A stretch of 64,000 bases of DNA from Elusimicrobiaceae bacterium (lineage in GTDB: Bacteria; Elusimicrobiota; Elusimicrobia; Elusimicrobiales; Elusimicrobiaceae), in the NCBI GenBank assembly GCA_017520185.1, contig JAFXGO010000030.1, positions 124,001-188,000 of the forward strand, written 5' to 3'. Shown here one piece after another: positions 1 through 8,241 of this stretch. The position numbers were made by a program, and so were the translations under genes. Positions within the stretch are counted from its first letter, which is position 1. Each line of letters opens with the position of its first letter. The notes beneath the pieces are model-generated. The model saw nothing but the letters and a program-made list of their open reading frames with translations, was not told the origin of the DNA and searched no databases.

Positions 1-931
1 CGCCCGGCAAGGGGGAGAACGGAATAATCGGGTTGACTTTGGTGGCCTCAGGCGGCAAGAAATAGTCTTTCATGCAGTCGCAGAACACATTTTCTGCTTC
101 TTGAATTTTCTTAGGATCAATGTCTAAGGTATATTCGCTTCCGCGCAAAGCATGCCACATGGTCAAGATGTCCGGTTGGCAGGTGCCGCCGGAAACGGGC
201 TGCATAGAGAGGTCCAAAGAATCGGCACCGTTTTCAATAGCAGCTAAACAGCAGGCAATAGCGTTGCCGGCGGTTTCGTGCGTATGGAAAACGATTTTGG
301 TACCTTCGGGTAAAAGTTTGCGGGCCATGGCAATTGTGCGACCAACGGTCACCGGAGTAGAGGTGCCGGAAGCGTCTTTAAAGCACACAGAATCAAACGG
401 TACACCGGCATCTAAAATGGAGCGCAATACTTTTTCGTAAAAAATTTCGTTATGGATTTGACCGGTGGTATCCCAGCCGGGAGCCAAAGACATCATGCTT
501 ACGCAGACTTCGTGTTTAAGGCCGGCTTCATGAATGCATTTACCGGAGTAGATGAGGTTGTTGACGTCGTTTAAAGCATCGAAGTTGCGAATAGTGGTGG
601 TGCCATGTTTTTTGAAAAGTTGAGCATGGGCTTTGATTACATCGGAGGATTGGCTTTCTAAGCCTACTACGTTTACGCCGCGTGCCAAAGTTTGCAAGTT
701 GGCATCGGGACCGGCGGTTTTGCGGAACGTGTCCATCATGTCAAAGGCGTTTTCATTGCAGTAGAAGTATAAAGCCTGAAAGCGCGCACTGCCGCCAAAT
801 TCTATGTGGTTGATGCCGGCATGTCTGGCAGCTTCCACGGCGGGCATAAAATCTTTGGTGAGTACGCGCGCACCATAGACAGATTGAAAGCCGTCACGGA
901 ACGCGGTGAGCATAAAATTAACTTTTTTCAT
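1..931 (-). CDS. oadA: Oxaloacetate decarboxylase / pyruvate carboxylase carboxyltransferase subunit, partial (3' end beyond window)
   Basis: This is the N-terminal 310 residues of a biotin-dependent carboxyltransferase, which moves the carboxyl group between oxaloacetate and biotin. The TIM-barrel family motifs are visible: RDGFQS at residues 12-17 (metal-binding Asp13), FKDASG with Lys185 as the expected carboxylated or catalytic lysine, an HTHETAGN stretch holding the metal-ligand histidines, and SGGTCQPD. The biotinyl domain, if present, lies beyond the left edge. The start is set by GAGGAAAA a few bases upstream of the ATG. It is the last visible gene of birA-oadG-oadA, which favours a membrane-linked Na+-pumping decarboxylase over a soluble pyruvate carboxylase. 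The beta subunit is not in view, so a pyruvate carboxylase B subunit remains possible. Confidence 0.88.
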   Translation of the reverse strand, partial: MKKVNFMLTAFRDGFQSVYGARVLTKDFMPAVEAARHAGINHIEFGGSARFQALYFYCNENAFDMMDTFRKTAGPDANLQTLARGVNVVGLESQSSDVIKAHAQLFKKHGTTTIRNFDALNDVNNLIYSGKCIHEAGLKHEVCVSMMSLAPGWDTTGQIHNEIFYEKVLRSILDAGVPFDSVCFKDASGTSTPVTVGRTIAMARKLLPEGTKIVFHTHETAGNAIACCLAAIENGADSLDLSMQPVSGGTCQPDILTMWHALRGSEYTLDIDPKKIQEAENVFCDCMKDYFLPPEATKVNPIIPFSPLPG

Positions 932-948
932 ATGTTTTCCTCGTTTAA

Positions 949-1182
949 TTATTTACCTTGAAATCTCTTCGCCGCCGCAATGGCAATGGCCACTAAGGCG
1001 TTATCCGCACTGGCGGCCGCCTTTTGTTGGGGCACTTGCTGCGGGAAATATTTTTCCATCACTTTTACCAGCAGACTCATGCCGTTCATAATCCATATCA
1101 TTACAAACAGGAATACGAACACGGTGAGCGTCCCGATAATAGTGATGTATACGCTTGACATCATTAGATTTTCTGCGTTCAT
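949..1182 (-). CDS. oadG: Oxaloacetate decarboxylase gamma-like small membrane subunit
   Basis: A 77-residue protein with one N-terminal transmembrane helix (about residues 10-32), a short basic/proline-containing linker (KYFPQQVPQQK) and an Ala-rich tail. This is the layout of OadG, the subunit that holds the decarboxylase complex together at the inner membrane. Identification rests on size, topology and position between birA and the carboxyltransferase gene; OadG sequences are poorly conserved. Its start overlaps the 3' end of birA by 4 bases (ATGA), so translation is probably coupled. Confidence 0.7.
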   Translation of the reverse strand: MNAENLMMSSVYITIIGTLTVFVFLFVMIWIMNGMSLLVKVMEKYFPQQVPQQKAAASADNALVAIAIAAAKRFQGK

Positions 1183-1880
1183 ACCATCATATCTCCTATT
1201 GATATTTCTATAAATCCTTCGGGGGTTTGTAAAACCAATTTGCCCTCGGGGGAAATCGTTTGTACCGCACCTATTACATTTTGCGCGGTATTTTTGATTT
1301 GTACCTTTTTTCCCACATAAGGAAAAAAGTTTAAATACTCATTGCGTATAAATCTAAATCCGCACTGTAATAGTTCTTCGTATTTATCGAAGAAACGGTT
1401 TAATATATCTTGTAAAAGAGCATCTTCGTTTGTGTGTATGTTTTGTAATGCCAGTGAGGTGGCAGGTTGACCGACATTTGCCAAGTCCTGCTGAGCGATA
1501 TTTAGCCCTACTCCAAGCACCAATCCTTCAAAGCCTTTTGGACTAAAAAGAGCCTCGCTTAAAATGCCGCAAATTTTCTGGCTATGGACTAATACGTCGT
1601 TGGGCCATTTCAAATGGCTTTCAGCCCCCAACTCACGCAAAGATTCGCACACGCATAGGGCCATCAGCTGTGTGAGATTGGGCAAAAAGTCGGTTTTTTG
1701 AGGCTTGAGTAAGAGTGAAAAATACAGCCCGCCTTCTTGGGAAATCCACTTACGGTCTAAACGTCCGCGTCCGGCAGTTTGTTGCCGCGCGATAATGACG
1801 GTTTGGTCGGCTAACAAAGAACAATTACGTTTTGCGTAAGCATTGGTAGAGTCTAGCACGTCAAAACGAAGAATTTGCAT
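1179..1880 (-). CDS. birA: Biotin--[acetyl-CoA carboxylase] ligase
   Basis: A 233-residue biotin protein ligase, which makes biotinyl-AMP and transfers biotin to a lysine of carrier domains. The conserved GRGRLDRKW loop lies at residues 37-45 (biotinyl-5'-AMP binding), followed by a LKWPNDV motif near residue 95 and a small C-terminal SH3-like domain. There is no N-terminal helix-turn-helix, so this is a ligase without the BirA repressor function. It heads an operon with oadG and oadA, and the likely substrate is the decarboxylase's own biotin domain. The start codon has no Shine-Dalgarno; a TGGTAAAAT element ends 7 bases upstream, so the mRNA may be leaderless. Confidence 0.93.
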   Translation of the reverse strand: MQILRFDVLDSTNAYAKRNCSLLADQTVIIARQQTAGRGRLDRKWISQEGGLYFSLLLKPQKTDFLPNLTQLMALCVCESLRELGAESHLKWPNDVLVHSQKICGILSEALFSPKGFEGLVLGVGLNIAQQDLANVGQPATSLALQNIHTNEDALLQDILNRFFDKYEELLQCGFRFIRNEYLNFFPYVGKKVQIKNTAQNVIGAVQTISPEGKLVLQTPEGFIEISIGDMMV

Positions 1881-1887
1881 ATATCAT

Positions 1888-1896
1888 ATTTTACCA
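1888..1896 (-). promoter_or_regulatory. Extended -10 promoter of birA, leaderless type
   Basis: On the minus strand TGGTAAAAT (TGn plus hexamer TAAAAT) is followed by 7 bases and then the birA ATG. The expected transcription start falls on or next to the start codon. No convincing -35 is visible. Confidence 0.5.
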
Positions 1897-1969
1897 AATT
1901 ACAAGAGCAAGCGCAGGCTTTTAAAGGATAGAAAAGTATAATTTTTAAAGTTTGTCAGATTGGCAGAGG

Positions 1970-2893
1970 TTATTTTTTATGTGCAGTAAACAAAATAGCC
2001 GCTATCATGCTGGCTGGGTCTGCTATGTTTTTGCCGGCAATGTCAAAGGCTGTGCCATGTGTGGGGGACGTGCGCAAAAACTCTAAACCGGCCGTAATAT
2101 GAACAATCGGCTCTTTGGCGGCTAGTTTTAATCCCAAAAGGGCCTGATCATGATACATACACAAAATACCGTCAAAATTTCCTTTTACGTGTTTGTCCCA
2201 TAAACTGTCAGTGGGATAAATCCCCTGTATGTGAATGCCGGATTTTTGCAGCGTTTTGATGGCCGGTAAAATGATTTTATTTTCTTCATTTCCAAAGCGG
2301 CCATTATCTCCGCCATGCGGATTTAAAGTACTTACGGCAATGTGCGGATTTGAAGAATTTAAGCGTTTCAGTGCTTTGGCAAAATCTTTTCCGGCTTGTA
2401 TGATGCGGGCTTTGCTCAGAGTATTGGGTAAATCTGCAATGGCAAAATGTTCCGTGACTAAGGCACAACGTATTTGACCGCTGACAAACATCATCAAAGC
2501 GGTTTTTCCGTAATATTCGCGCAGAAACTCGGTATGTCCTGTAAAGTGCACCCCTGCTTTAGCCCAGCTTTGTTTGGAAACGGGGGAGGTGACAACCGAT
2601 GTTTTGTGTTTGTGGGCCAATTTACAGGCAAGTTTTAAGGCTTTGAAAGAAATGTCTCCTCCCCATCGGCTGGGTTGGACAGTGGCAGGTTTTTCATATA
2701 CAGATTCTATGGGAATAAGCCCTGCTAAATCGGGTGTGAAACCTGCTTTATACAAAGTGGTCGGCTCGCCAATTACAATGGGGGTGCAGGCTTTTTGGAC
2801 GCGCTTATCCCGCAGGGCTTTGACAGTCACTTCCGGTCCAATGCCCAACGGTTCTCCTGCAGTAATAAAAAGAATGGGTTTTTGTTCTTTCAT
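1970..2893 (-). CDS. pdxA: 4-hydroxythreonine-4-phosphate dehydrogenase
   Basis: A 307-residue PdxA-family enzyme of the DXP-dependent pyridoxal phosphate pathway, oxidising 4-phosphohydroxy-threonine with NAD. Family signatures are ITAGEPLGIGPEV at the N-terminus, GHTEFL in the middle (metal-ligand His), MYHDQAL and the C-terminal THGTAFDIAGK. Length is slightly below the usual 320-330. It lies 47 bases downstream of the SurA-like gene on the same strand, separated by a GC-rich hairpin. No obvious Shine-Dalgarno precedes the ATG. PLP made through this route would serve the alpha-oxoamine synthase at the right end of the window. Confidence 0.93.
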   Translation of the reverse strand: MKEQKPILFITAGEPLGIGPEVTVKALRDKRVQKACTPIVIGEPTTLYKAGFTPDLAGLIPIESVYEKPATVQPSRWGGDISFKALKLACKLAHKHKTSVVTSPVSKQSWAKAGVHFTGHTEFLREYYGKTALMMFVSGQIRCALVTEHFAIADLPNTLSKARIIQAGKDFAKALKRLNSSNPHIAVSTLNPHGGDNGRFGNEENKIILPAIKTLQKSGIHIQGIYPTDSLWDKHVKGNFDGILCMYHDQALLGLKLAAKEPIVHITAGLEFLRTSPTHGTAFDIAGKNIADPASMIAAILFTAHKK

Positions 2894-2900
2894 GCTACAT

Positions 2901-2930
2901 AAAGGCGGTCGCGCAGGCAGCCGCCTTTTT
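2901..2930 (-). terminator. GC-rich hairpin between surA-like gene and pdxA
   Basis: An 8-bp stem AAAGGCGG/CCGCCTTT encloses a 12-base loop. On the minus strand it is followed only by TTTATG, so termination would be inefficient. It could be an attenuating terminator or RNA-stability hairpin between the two genes. Confidence 0.45.
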
Positions 2931-2940
2931 ATCTGGAAAA

Positions 2941-4206
2941 TTATTTCTTTTCTTCTTTTACTTCGCTTTTACTTTCTTCTTTTTTGCCTTCTTTAGCAGT
3001 ATCTTTTTTGTCAGATTTTTCAGTGTCTGCTTTGGCCGATTTTTCTCCTTCTTTTTTGGCTTCGGCGGCGGCACGTTTGGCTGCTTCGGCTTCGATTACT
3101 TTGTCTACCTCAAAGGTTTTGCTCACTTTGATATCGGCTTTATCGGCCAGTCCGTTGACATATTCCATCATCGCGGTTTGGATTTTGTTTTGAGCCACAT
3201 ATTGGGCTAAATCTCCTGCGATATCTTCAAAAGAAACTTCTTTTTCGGCACGTTTTTCTTTTACTTTGATAATATGCCAACCTACTTCTGTTTTAATCGG
3301 GGTACTGACTTTGCCTACCGCTAAGGTAAAGGCGGCATTGTCCACTTCTTTCGGGGCGATGCCTTTGATTAAAATCATATCTCCTCCGCTGGCTAAAGCG
3401 GCTTTGTCTTCGGTGTATTTCTTTACAGCGGCAGAGAAATCCATTCCTCCGTCCAATTCTTTTTTGATTTGTTTGGCTAATTCTTCTTTTTTCTTGGCCT
3501 CTTCGGCTGTCATGTCTTTGGTAATGGATAAATAGATGTGTCCCACGCGCACTTGCTCAGCAGTTAATTGTTTGAGTTTGGCGGCAATAAGTTGCGCTTC
3601 ACGCAATTTGGCAGGATCTTCTTTTTCCAATTTTTTCAAGGCTTTGGTGTTGTTTTTAAGAGCCGCTTCTACATTGGAGTACAAAGCCTTTACGTCTGCT
3701 TCTTCCACCGGTTTGACGGTAGATTGCACCTGAAGTTCTAAAAGTTTTTTAACAGAAATATCTTTTTTAATTTTATTTTTATAGGCCTTTAAACTCATGT
3801 GTTGTTTTTTGAGTGCTTCATTAAAGCGTTTGTCTGCACCTTTCGGGTCTTGTTTGCCATTTTCGTCAATGACAAAGCGTGCTTTAATTTCTGCCAAACC
3901 GGCATCTATTTCAGAGTCTTTGACTTGAATTTTGGCCTCTTCGGCTGCTTGATACAAAAGTTCTTTAGAGATTAACTCTCTTAATACTTCTTTTCCCAAC
4001 ATATCTTTAGCATAAGGTTGCTCTAAGATTTGCGGTGCGGCTGCTTGATATTGTTCGATGACTCCTTCGTAATAAGTGTCATATTCAGAAGATAATACCG
4101 GACGTCCGTTGACGGTGGCCACAGACGCGTCCATCACTTTGGCTTGTAAGCCCGCTGTTAAGCATACCCCCAACACGGGCAAGAGAAATTTACTCATCTT
4201 GTTCAT
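2941..4206 (-). CDS. Periplasmic SurA/PpiC-type peptidyl-prolyl isomerase with charged tail
   Basis: A 421-residue secreted foldase. A Sec signal peptide (MNKMSKFLLPVLGVCLTAG...) is followed by a SurA-N-like helical chaperone region, an insertion rich in Lys/Ala, and one parvulin (PpiC) domain at roughly residues 215-325 with VGHIYLSI and VGWHIIKVKEK. The last 60 or so residues are an almost purely Lys/Glu/Ala/Ser tail, probably disordered. The start is placed 33 bases inside the longest frame because AGGTGG sits 6 bases before this ATG. It overlaps the preceding foldase gene by 17 bases, implying translational coupling. The likely role is folding of outer-membrane or secreted proteins. Confidence 0.82.
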   Translation of the reverse strand: MNKMSKFLLPVLGVCLTAGLQAKVMDASVATVNGRPVLSSEYDTYYEGVIEQYQAAAPQILEQPYAKDMLGKEVLRELISKELLYQAAEEAKIQVKDSEIDAGLAEIKARFVIDENGKQDPKGADKRFNEALKKQHMSLKAYKNKIKKDISVKKLLELQVQSTVKPVEEADVKALYSNVEAALKNNTKALKKLEKEDPAKLREAQLIAAKLKQLTAEQVRVGHIYLSITKDMTAEEAKKKEELAKQIKKELDGGMDFSAAVKKYTEDKAALASGGDMILIKGIAPKEVDNAAFTLAVGKVSTPIKTEVGWHIIKVKEKRAEKEVSFEDIAGDLAQYVAQNKIQTAMMEYVNGLADKADIKVSKTFEVDKVIEAEAAKRAAAEAKKEGEKSAKADTEKSDKKDTAKEGKKEESKSEVKEEKK

Positions 4207-5044
4207 AAATAACCACCTTGTATTTATTTTGTAAAGCATTCAAAGCCGCATCTATTTTTTGATTTTCCAAAATAGTACGGATACGCGGAGCCGCATCTTT
4301 TAGTTTCAGACGCCGTTCTCCCGTTTTCATTATTATATGAAATCCTTGTGTTGTTTTTACAAAGCCCTGCACTGAGCCGGTGGAAGAATTGGCGGCAATT
4401 ACTTCTAACTCTGGTATAAATTCGCCCGGCATAAAAGAAATTTCTTTCCCGTTGCTTTCTTCGGGGGCTTTGGAATATTGACGATCTAACTCTTTCCAGC
4501 GACTTTTGGAACGTTTTAATTCTCGCCAAACGGCATCGGCTGTTTCAGCATCGGGAATGATGATTTGCTTGATTGTCATTTCATAAGGGTATTTGTCATA
4601 ATACTGGGCGATTTCTTCTTCCGAAACGGAGATGATGCCCTTTTCGCGCATATGTTCTTCCCACATTCGGTTAAGCAAATCGGAAGAAAAACTAAAATAA
4701 ATTTCTTTTAATTGTTCGCGTTTGTCTTCCAATGCGGTGAGGTAAAAATCTTCTTTATCCAGGTTTTCTTCTTTGGCATCTAAGGCAATTAATTGTTCTC
4801 TGGCAAGCACGTGGATAAAGTTCTTTCTTCCGACGGGAGTTTTGGCATATTCTTGATCTTCTGTCGGCAATACGGCCAAGCGTTCTTCCAATTGACGTTG
4901 AGAAATCTGTACGGGGCCGACCTCCGCTACAATGATATCTTTAGGGGGGGCTGTTTCCAAATCGGCTTCAATGTCTAGGGCTTGAGATTTTTTACAAGCC
5001 GTTAATAAAGAAAGTGCAAAAAATACAAATAAAAATTTCTTCAT
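4190..5044 (-). CDS. PpiC-type peptidyl-prolyl isomerase lipoprotein
   Basis: A 284-residue lipoprotein: the signal peptide ends in the lipobox LLTAC, followed by a SurA-N-like helical part and one parvulin domain (about residues 155-260; IKQIIIPDAETAD, GFHIIMKTGERR). It is probably membrane-tethered in the periplasm, where it would assist protein folding together with the SurA-like protein encoded just downstream. The gene starts 3 bases after the mfd stop codon, without a Shine-Dalgarno. TGCTATAGT ends 6 bases before the ATG, inside the end of mfd, so it can also be transcribed independently. Confidence 0.82.
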   Translation of the reverse strand: MKKFLFVFFALSLLTACKKSQALDIEADLETAPPKDIIVAEVGPVQISQRQLEERLAVLPTEDQEYAKTPVGRKNFIHVLAREQLIALDAKEENLDKEDFYLTALEDKREQLKEIYFSFSSDLLNRMWEEHMREKGIISVSEEEIAQYYDKYPYEMTIKQIIIPDAETADAVWRELKRSKSRWKELDRQYSKAPEESNGKEISFMPGEFIPELEVIAANSSTGSVQGFVKTTQGFHIIMKTGERRLKLKDAAPRIRTILENQKIDAALNALQNKYKVVIYEQDE

Positions 5045-5046
5045 AT

Positions 5047-8000
5047 CTATACTATAGCATTTTGCGGTTTTATTACATGCTCAAAAAATGTAATTATTTG
5101 CTCAGCCTCTTGTACGGAGTCTTGTTGTTTGTCTAAGGTAATGCGAAGGCCATCTCCGTTTTTTGATTTGATGAACTGTACGCGAGGTCCATAGTTTTGG
5201 AGTACTAGGGCCGGCAAATCGGGAGGCATTTGAAAGTCTGAGGTGAACAAAAACTCCAATCCTTGAGGGGTATATTCCAAGTGGTAAATGCGCAATAGTC
5301 CTGCGCGGCGGGATAATTGTAAAATCCTGTTTAAATTGAGCAGTTCCTGCGGTACGGGCCCGGCAAAATCCGACAGTTTGTGCAGAATCTGTGCAGATCT
5401 TTGTTCATCGGCAGCCATCAATTCTTTGTAATATTTCAAACGTTCGCTATCATCGGGCAAATAATCCGGAGAGATATAAGCGGGTATAGGCAAATTGATC
5501 GTAGCACGAATCGTGCGTTCTGTTTTTTCTCCTTTAAGTTTTTTTACTTCCGCCGCTACTAAATCGCAGTACATATTCAGCCCCACTTCATTTACGTATC
5601 CGTGTTGTTTTACGCCTAACAGTTCCCCTGCTCCGCGTATTTCCATATCGCGCAAGGCTAACTTAAAGCCGCTGCCCAAATCACTAAATTCCATCAGAGC
5701 CGATAAACGTTTTTTGGCTTCTTCCGTCGGGTCTTTTTCTTTAGTTGCTTTATAGGGCATGGCTAACAGCTGGGCATAGTTTTCTTGTTCTTGAGGCTCT
5801 TTTTGCTTAAACAACCAATCCGGATGGAAAAGATAACAATAGGCTTTTTGATCTCCACGTCCGATTCTGCCACGCAGTTGATATAACTGCGCTAGTCCAA
5901 AATTTTGGGCATTTTCCACAATTAAAGTATTGGCATTGGTAATATCTAAGCCGGATTCAATAATGGTGGAAGCCAGCAAAATATCATATTTTCCGTTATG
6001 AAAATCCCACAAAGTTTGCTCTAATTCGCTTTCTTTCATTTGTCCATGTGCCATGCAAATTTTGGCCTGAGGCACTAATTGTTGTAAAAACAAGTAGCGT
6101 GATTGCATGCTTTGCACGCTGTTGTAAACGTAATATATCTGTCCGCCGCGTGCCAACTCTTGGCTAATGGCAGAAGCGGCCACCTCATTATTCCATGGAC
6201 AAACCACCGTTTTGATCGGGGTGCGACCGCGAGGGGGAGTGTCAATAAGCGAAATATCTCTTAAAGATGAGAGTGATTGATTTAAAGTGCGCGGAATGGG
6301 GGTGGCGCTGAGCATTAAAGTATGCACCCCGGCACTTTTGGCTTTGATTTTTTCTTTTTGTTTCACACCAAAACGATGTTCCTCGTCAATAATCACAAGC
6401 CCCAAATCATGAAAAGAAATATCTTGAGAAAGCAAGCGATGGGTGCCGATGATGATATCACAAACACCGTCTTTAAGTTGCTGGATAATTTCTTTTTGTT
6501 CTTTTTTGGTTTGAAAGCGGCAAAGCATTTCTATATTAACGGGAAATCCTGCCATACGTTTGCGAAATGTTTTGCAATGTTGGTCTGCCAAAATAGTGGT
6601 AGGAGCAAGCATCATTACTTGTTTTCCGCTCATTACCGCATGCAGTGCTGCCCGCATGGCCACTTCGGTTTTACCAAAGCCAACATCTCCCACCAATACG
6701 CGGTCCATAGAGCAGGCGCGGCTCATATCTTTTAGCACGTCTTCTATGGCTTGGGTTTGACCGGGAGTTTGTACAAAAGGGAAAGAGTCGGCAAATTCTT
6801 TTTCAATACGTTGGTCTCCGGTTAAGGCTTGTGTGCCGGCGGCTTGACGTTGAGCCTCCAATTTTAAAATTTCTTTGGCTGTTTTTTGTGCTTCTTCTTT
6901 TACACGTTTTTTGACGTCTTTCCACGCAACGCCGCCTAATGCAGATAAAGCCGGTGCCTTGCCTCCTGCCCCGATATATTTTTGTACTCGGTTGAAATCA
7001 TATATCGGCACGTACAACTTACTCCCGCGTCTATATTCGATAATAAGACAATCGGTAGGATTTTCCTCTTTATCCATGACTTCAAGGCCCAAATATTTAC
7101 CTATACCGTGATGTTGGTGCACCACATAATCTCCGGCGCGCAATTCTTTAAAACGTACCTTTTGGGCATTCTCTAAGGTAATATTTTTCAAAGAGGAAAT
7201 AGGGCGGTAGCGCCTATTTAGAATATCTGCAGAAGTGATAAAAGCAAATTTTTCCTGCGGACTATAAAAACCTTGTGCGAGCGGAGAAATAATAAGCGGT
7301 AAATTTTTTAAGTGTTTATAATCCTGCATAATTTCTGACAGGCGGTCCAATTCTCCTCTATTTAAACAAGAAACAGTGACACCGATGCCCTGTTTAAGCA
7401 AAGAGGCAACCTCTCTGTCTAAAAGAGAAAAATTGGCATTAAACTCAATGTTTGATTTAAACAGGCAGTTTTGACCTTGCGCCATAGGAAGCAAAGAAAA
7501 AATGACGGCCTGTGGATAAATGGAGAAATTAAAATCTCCATCGGGTTGGTCAAAAATATATTGAGCATTTTTTACATAATCTGCCAAAGTGGCGGGAGTA
7601 TGTTCGAAGGACAAAGAAACAATGGAAATACGGTCTATATGTTTCTGTGTGTTTTGTGTGTCAATGTCAAAAGCACAAATGTTTTCTACTTTGTTCCCAG
7701 AAAAATATAAACGAAAAGGAAACTTTTCTCCTGCCAAAAATAAGTCCAACACGCTGCCACGTACGGCGTATTGGCCGGCGATTTCGGTGTAGTCCTCTCG
7801 GGTGTATCCGCGATATTGCAAAATATCCAGCAAGTCGTTTCTGCGCAGGGAATCCCCGCATTGAATGGTAAAGGTGTTGGCTTTAAAATCTTTTGGCGTG
7901 GGCAAGGGTGTTTGCCAATCTTTATACTGTGCCATTAAAGCAAAAGGCTTTTGGGCGGTGATTAAGCGATGCAGAACAGCCATTTGCCCCGTTTTTTGTT

Positions 8001-8193
8001 CCGGAAAAGAAAGCAATTCTGTATCGGAGGGGGCAAAGTGTTGTAAAGATGACTCAAAGGTATCTGTTTGATGATGACTTAAATAGACAACACTTTTCCC
8101 TAAACGTACAAACTGTTTGCAGACAAAATAACCGGCTGCGGCTGCATTGGGTAAGCCGTAGTAAAAAGTGGGAGATGAAGTGTGCTCTGTCAT
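5047..8193 (-). CDS. mfd: Transcription-repair coupling factor Mfd
   Basis: A 1048-residue SF2 translocase that dislodges stalled RNA polymerase and recruits the UvrA-UvrB excision machinery. The order is: degenerate UvrB-like N-terminal part (about residues 1-330), RNA polymerase-interacting domain with GDYVVHQHHGIGKYLGL (near 355), Walker A VGDVGFGKTEVAM (near 500), DEEH box with HRFGVKQKEK, helicase motif VI QLRGRIGRGDQKAYCY, and a C-terminal autoinhibitory domain. It is about 100 residues shorter than E. coli Mfd, mainly at the ends. It lies downstream of PBP1A, separated by a terminator, and has a -10-like TACAAT ending 6 bases before its ATG. Confidence 0.96.
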   Translation of the reverse strand: MTEHTSSPTFYYGLPNAAAAGYFVCKQFVRLGKSVVYLSHHQTDTFESSLQHFAPSDTELLSFPEQKTGQMAVLHRLITAQKPFALMAQYKDWQTPLPTPKDFKANTFTIQCGDSLRRNDLLDILQYRGYTREDYTEIAGQYAVRGSVLDLFLAGEKFPFRLYFSGNKVENICAFDIDTQNTQKHIDRISIVSLSFEHTPATLADYVKNAQYIFDQPDGDFNFSIYPQAVIFSLLPMAQGQNCLFKSNIEFNANFSLLDREVASLLKQGIGVTVSCLNRGELDRLSEIMQDYKHLKNLPLIISPLAQGFYSPQEKFAFITSADILNRRYRPISSLKNITLENAQKVRFKELRAGDYVVHQHHGIGKYLGLEVMDKEENPTDCLIIEYRRGSKLYVPIYDFNRVQKYIGAGGKAPALSALGGVAWKDVKKRVKEEAQKTAKEILKLEAQRQAAGTQALTGDQRIEKEFADSFPFVQTPGQTQAIEDVLKDMSRACSMDRVLVGDVGFGKTEVAMRAALHAVMSGKQVMMLAPTTILADQHCKTFRKRMAGFPVNIEMLCRFQTKKEQKEIIQQLKDGVCDIIIGTHRLLSQDISFHDLGLVIIDEEHRFGVKQKEKIKAKSAGVHTLMLSATPIPRTLNQSLSSLRDISLIDTPPRGRTPIKTVVCPWNNEVAASAISQELARGGQIYYVYNSVQSMQSRYLFLQQLVPQAKICMAHGQMKESELEQTLWDFHNGKYDILLASTIIESGLDITNANTLIVENAQNFGLAQLYQLRGRIGRGDQKAYCYLFHPDWLFKQKEPQEQENYAQLLAMPYKATKEKDPTEEAKKRLSALMEFSDLGSGFKLALRDMEIRGAGELLGVKQHGYVNEVGLNMYCDLVAAEVKKLKGEKTERTIRATINLPIPAYISPDYLPDDSERLKYYKELMAADEQRSAQILHKLSDFAGPVPQELLNLNRILQLSRRAGLLRIYHLEYTPQGLEFLFTSDFQMPPDLPALVLQNYGPRVQFIKSKNGDGLRITLDKQQDSVQEAEQIITFFEHVIKPQNAIV
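5051..5059 (-). promoter_or_regulatory. Extended -10 promoter of the PpiC lipoprotein gene, leaderless type
   Basis: TGCTATAGT on the minus strand is followed by exactly 6 bases and the ATG. It overlaps the last codons of mfd. Confidence 0.5.
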
Positions 8194-8199
8194 ATGTAT

Positions 8200-8205
8200 A
8201 TTGTA
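8200..8205 (-). promoter_or_regulatory. -10 element of mfd, leaderless type
   Basis: TACAAT on the minus strand followed by 6 bases and the mfd ATG. It lies immediately after the U-tract of the PBP1A terminator, so any -35 would overlap that hairpin. Confidence 0.4.
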
Positions 8206-8206
8206 G

Positions 8207-8234
8207 AAAAAAAGCCCGTCTTTCGGCGGGCTTT
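8207..8234 (-). terminator. Rho-independent terminator after PBP1A
   Basis: Minus-strand stem AAAGCCCG/CGGGCTTT with an 8-base loop, followed by a run of T. It ends the PBP1A transcript 8 bases after the stop codon. Confidence 0.85.
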
Positions 8235-8241
8235 CTAAGGA

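Noticed and set aside
120-440. Plus-strand 106-codon frame at the left edge
   Set aside because: It is antisense to the carboxyltransferase gene, whose minus-strand frame is open to the window edge and has clear family motifs.
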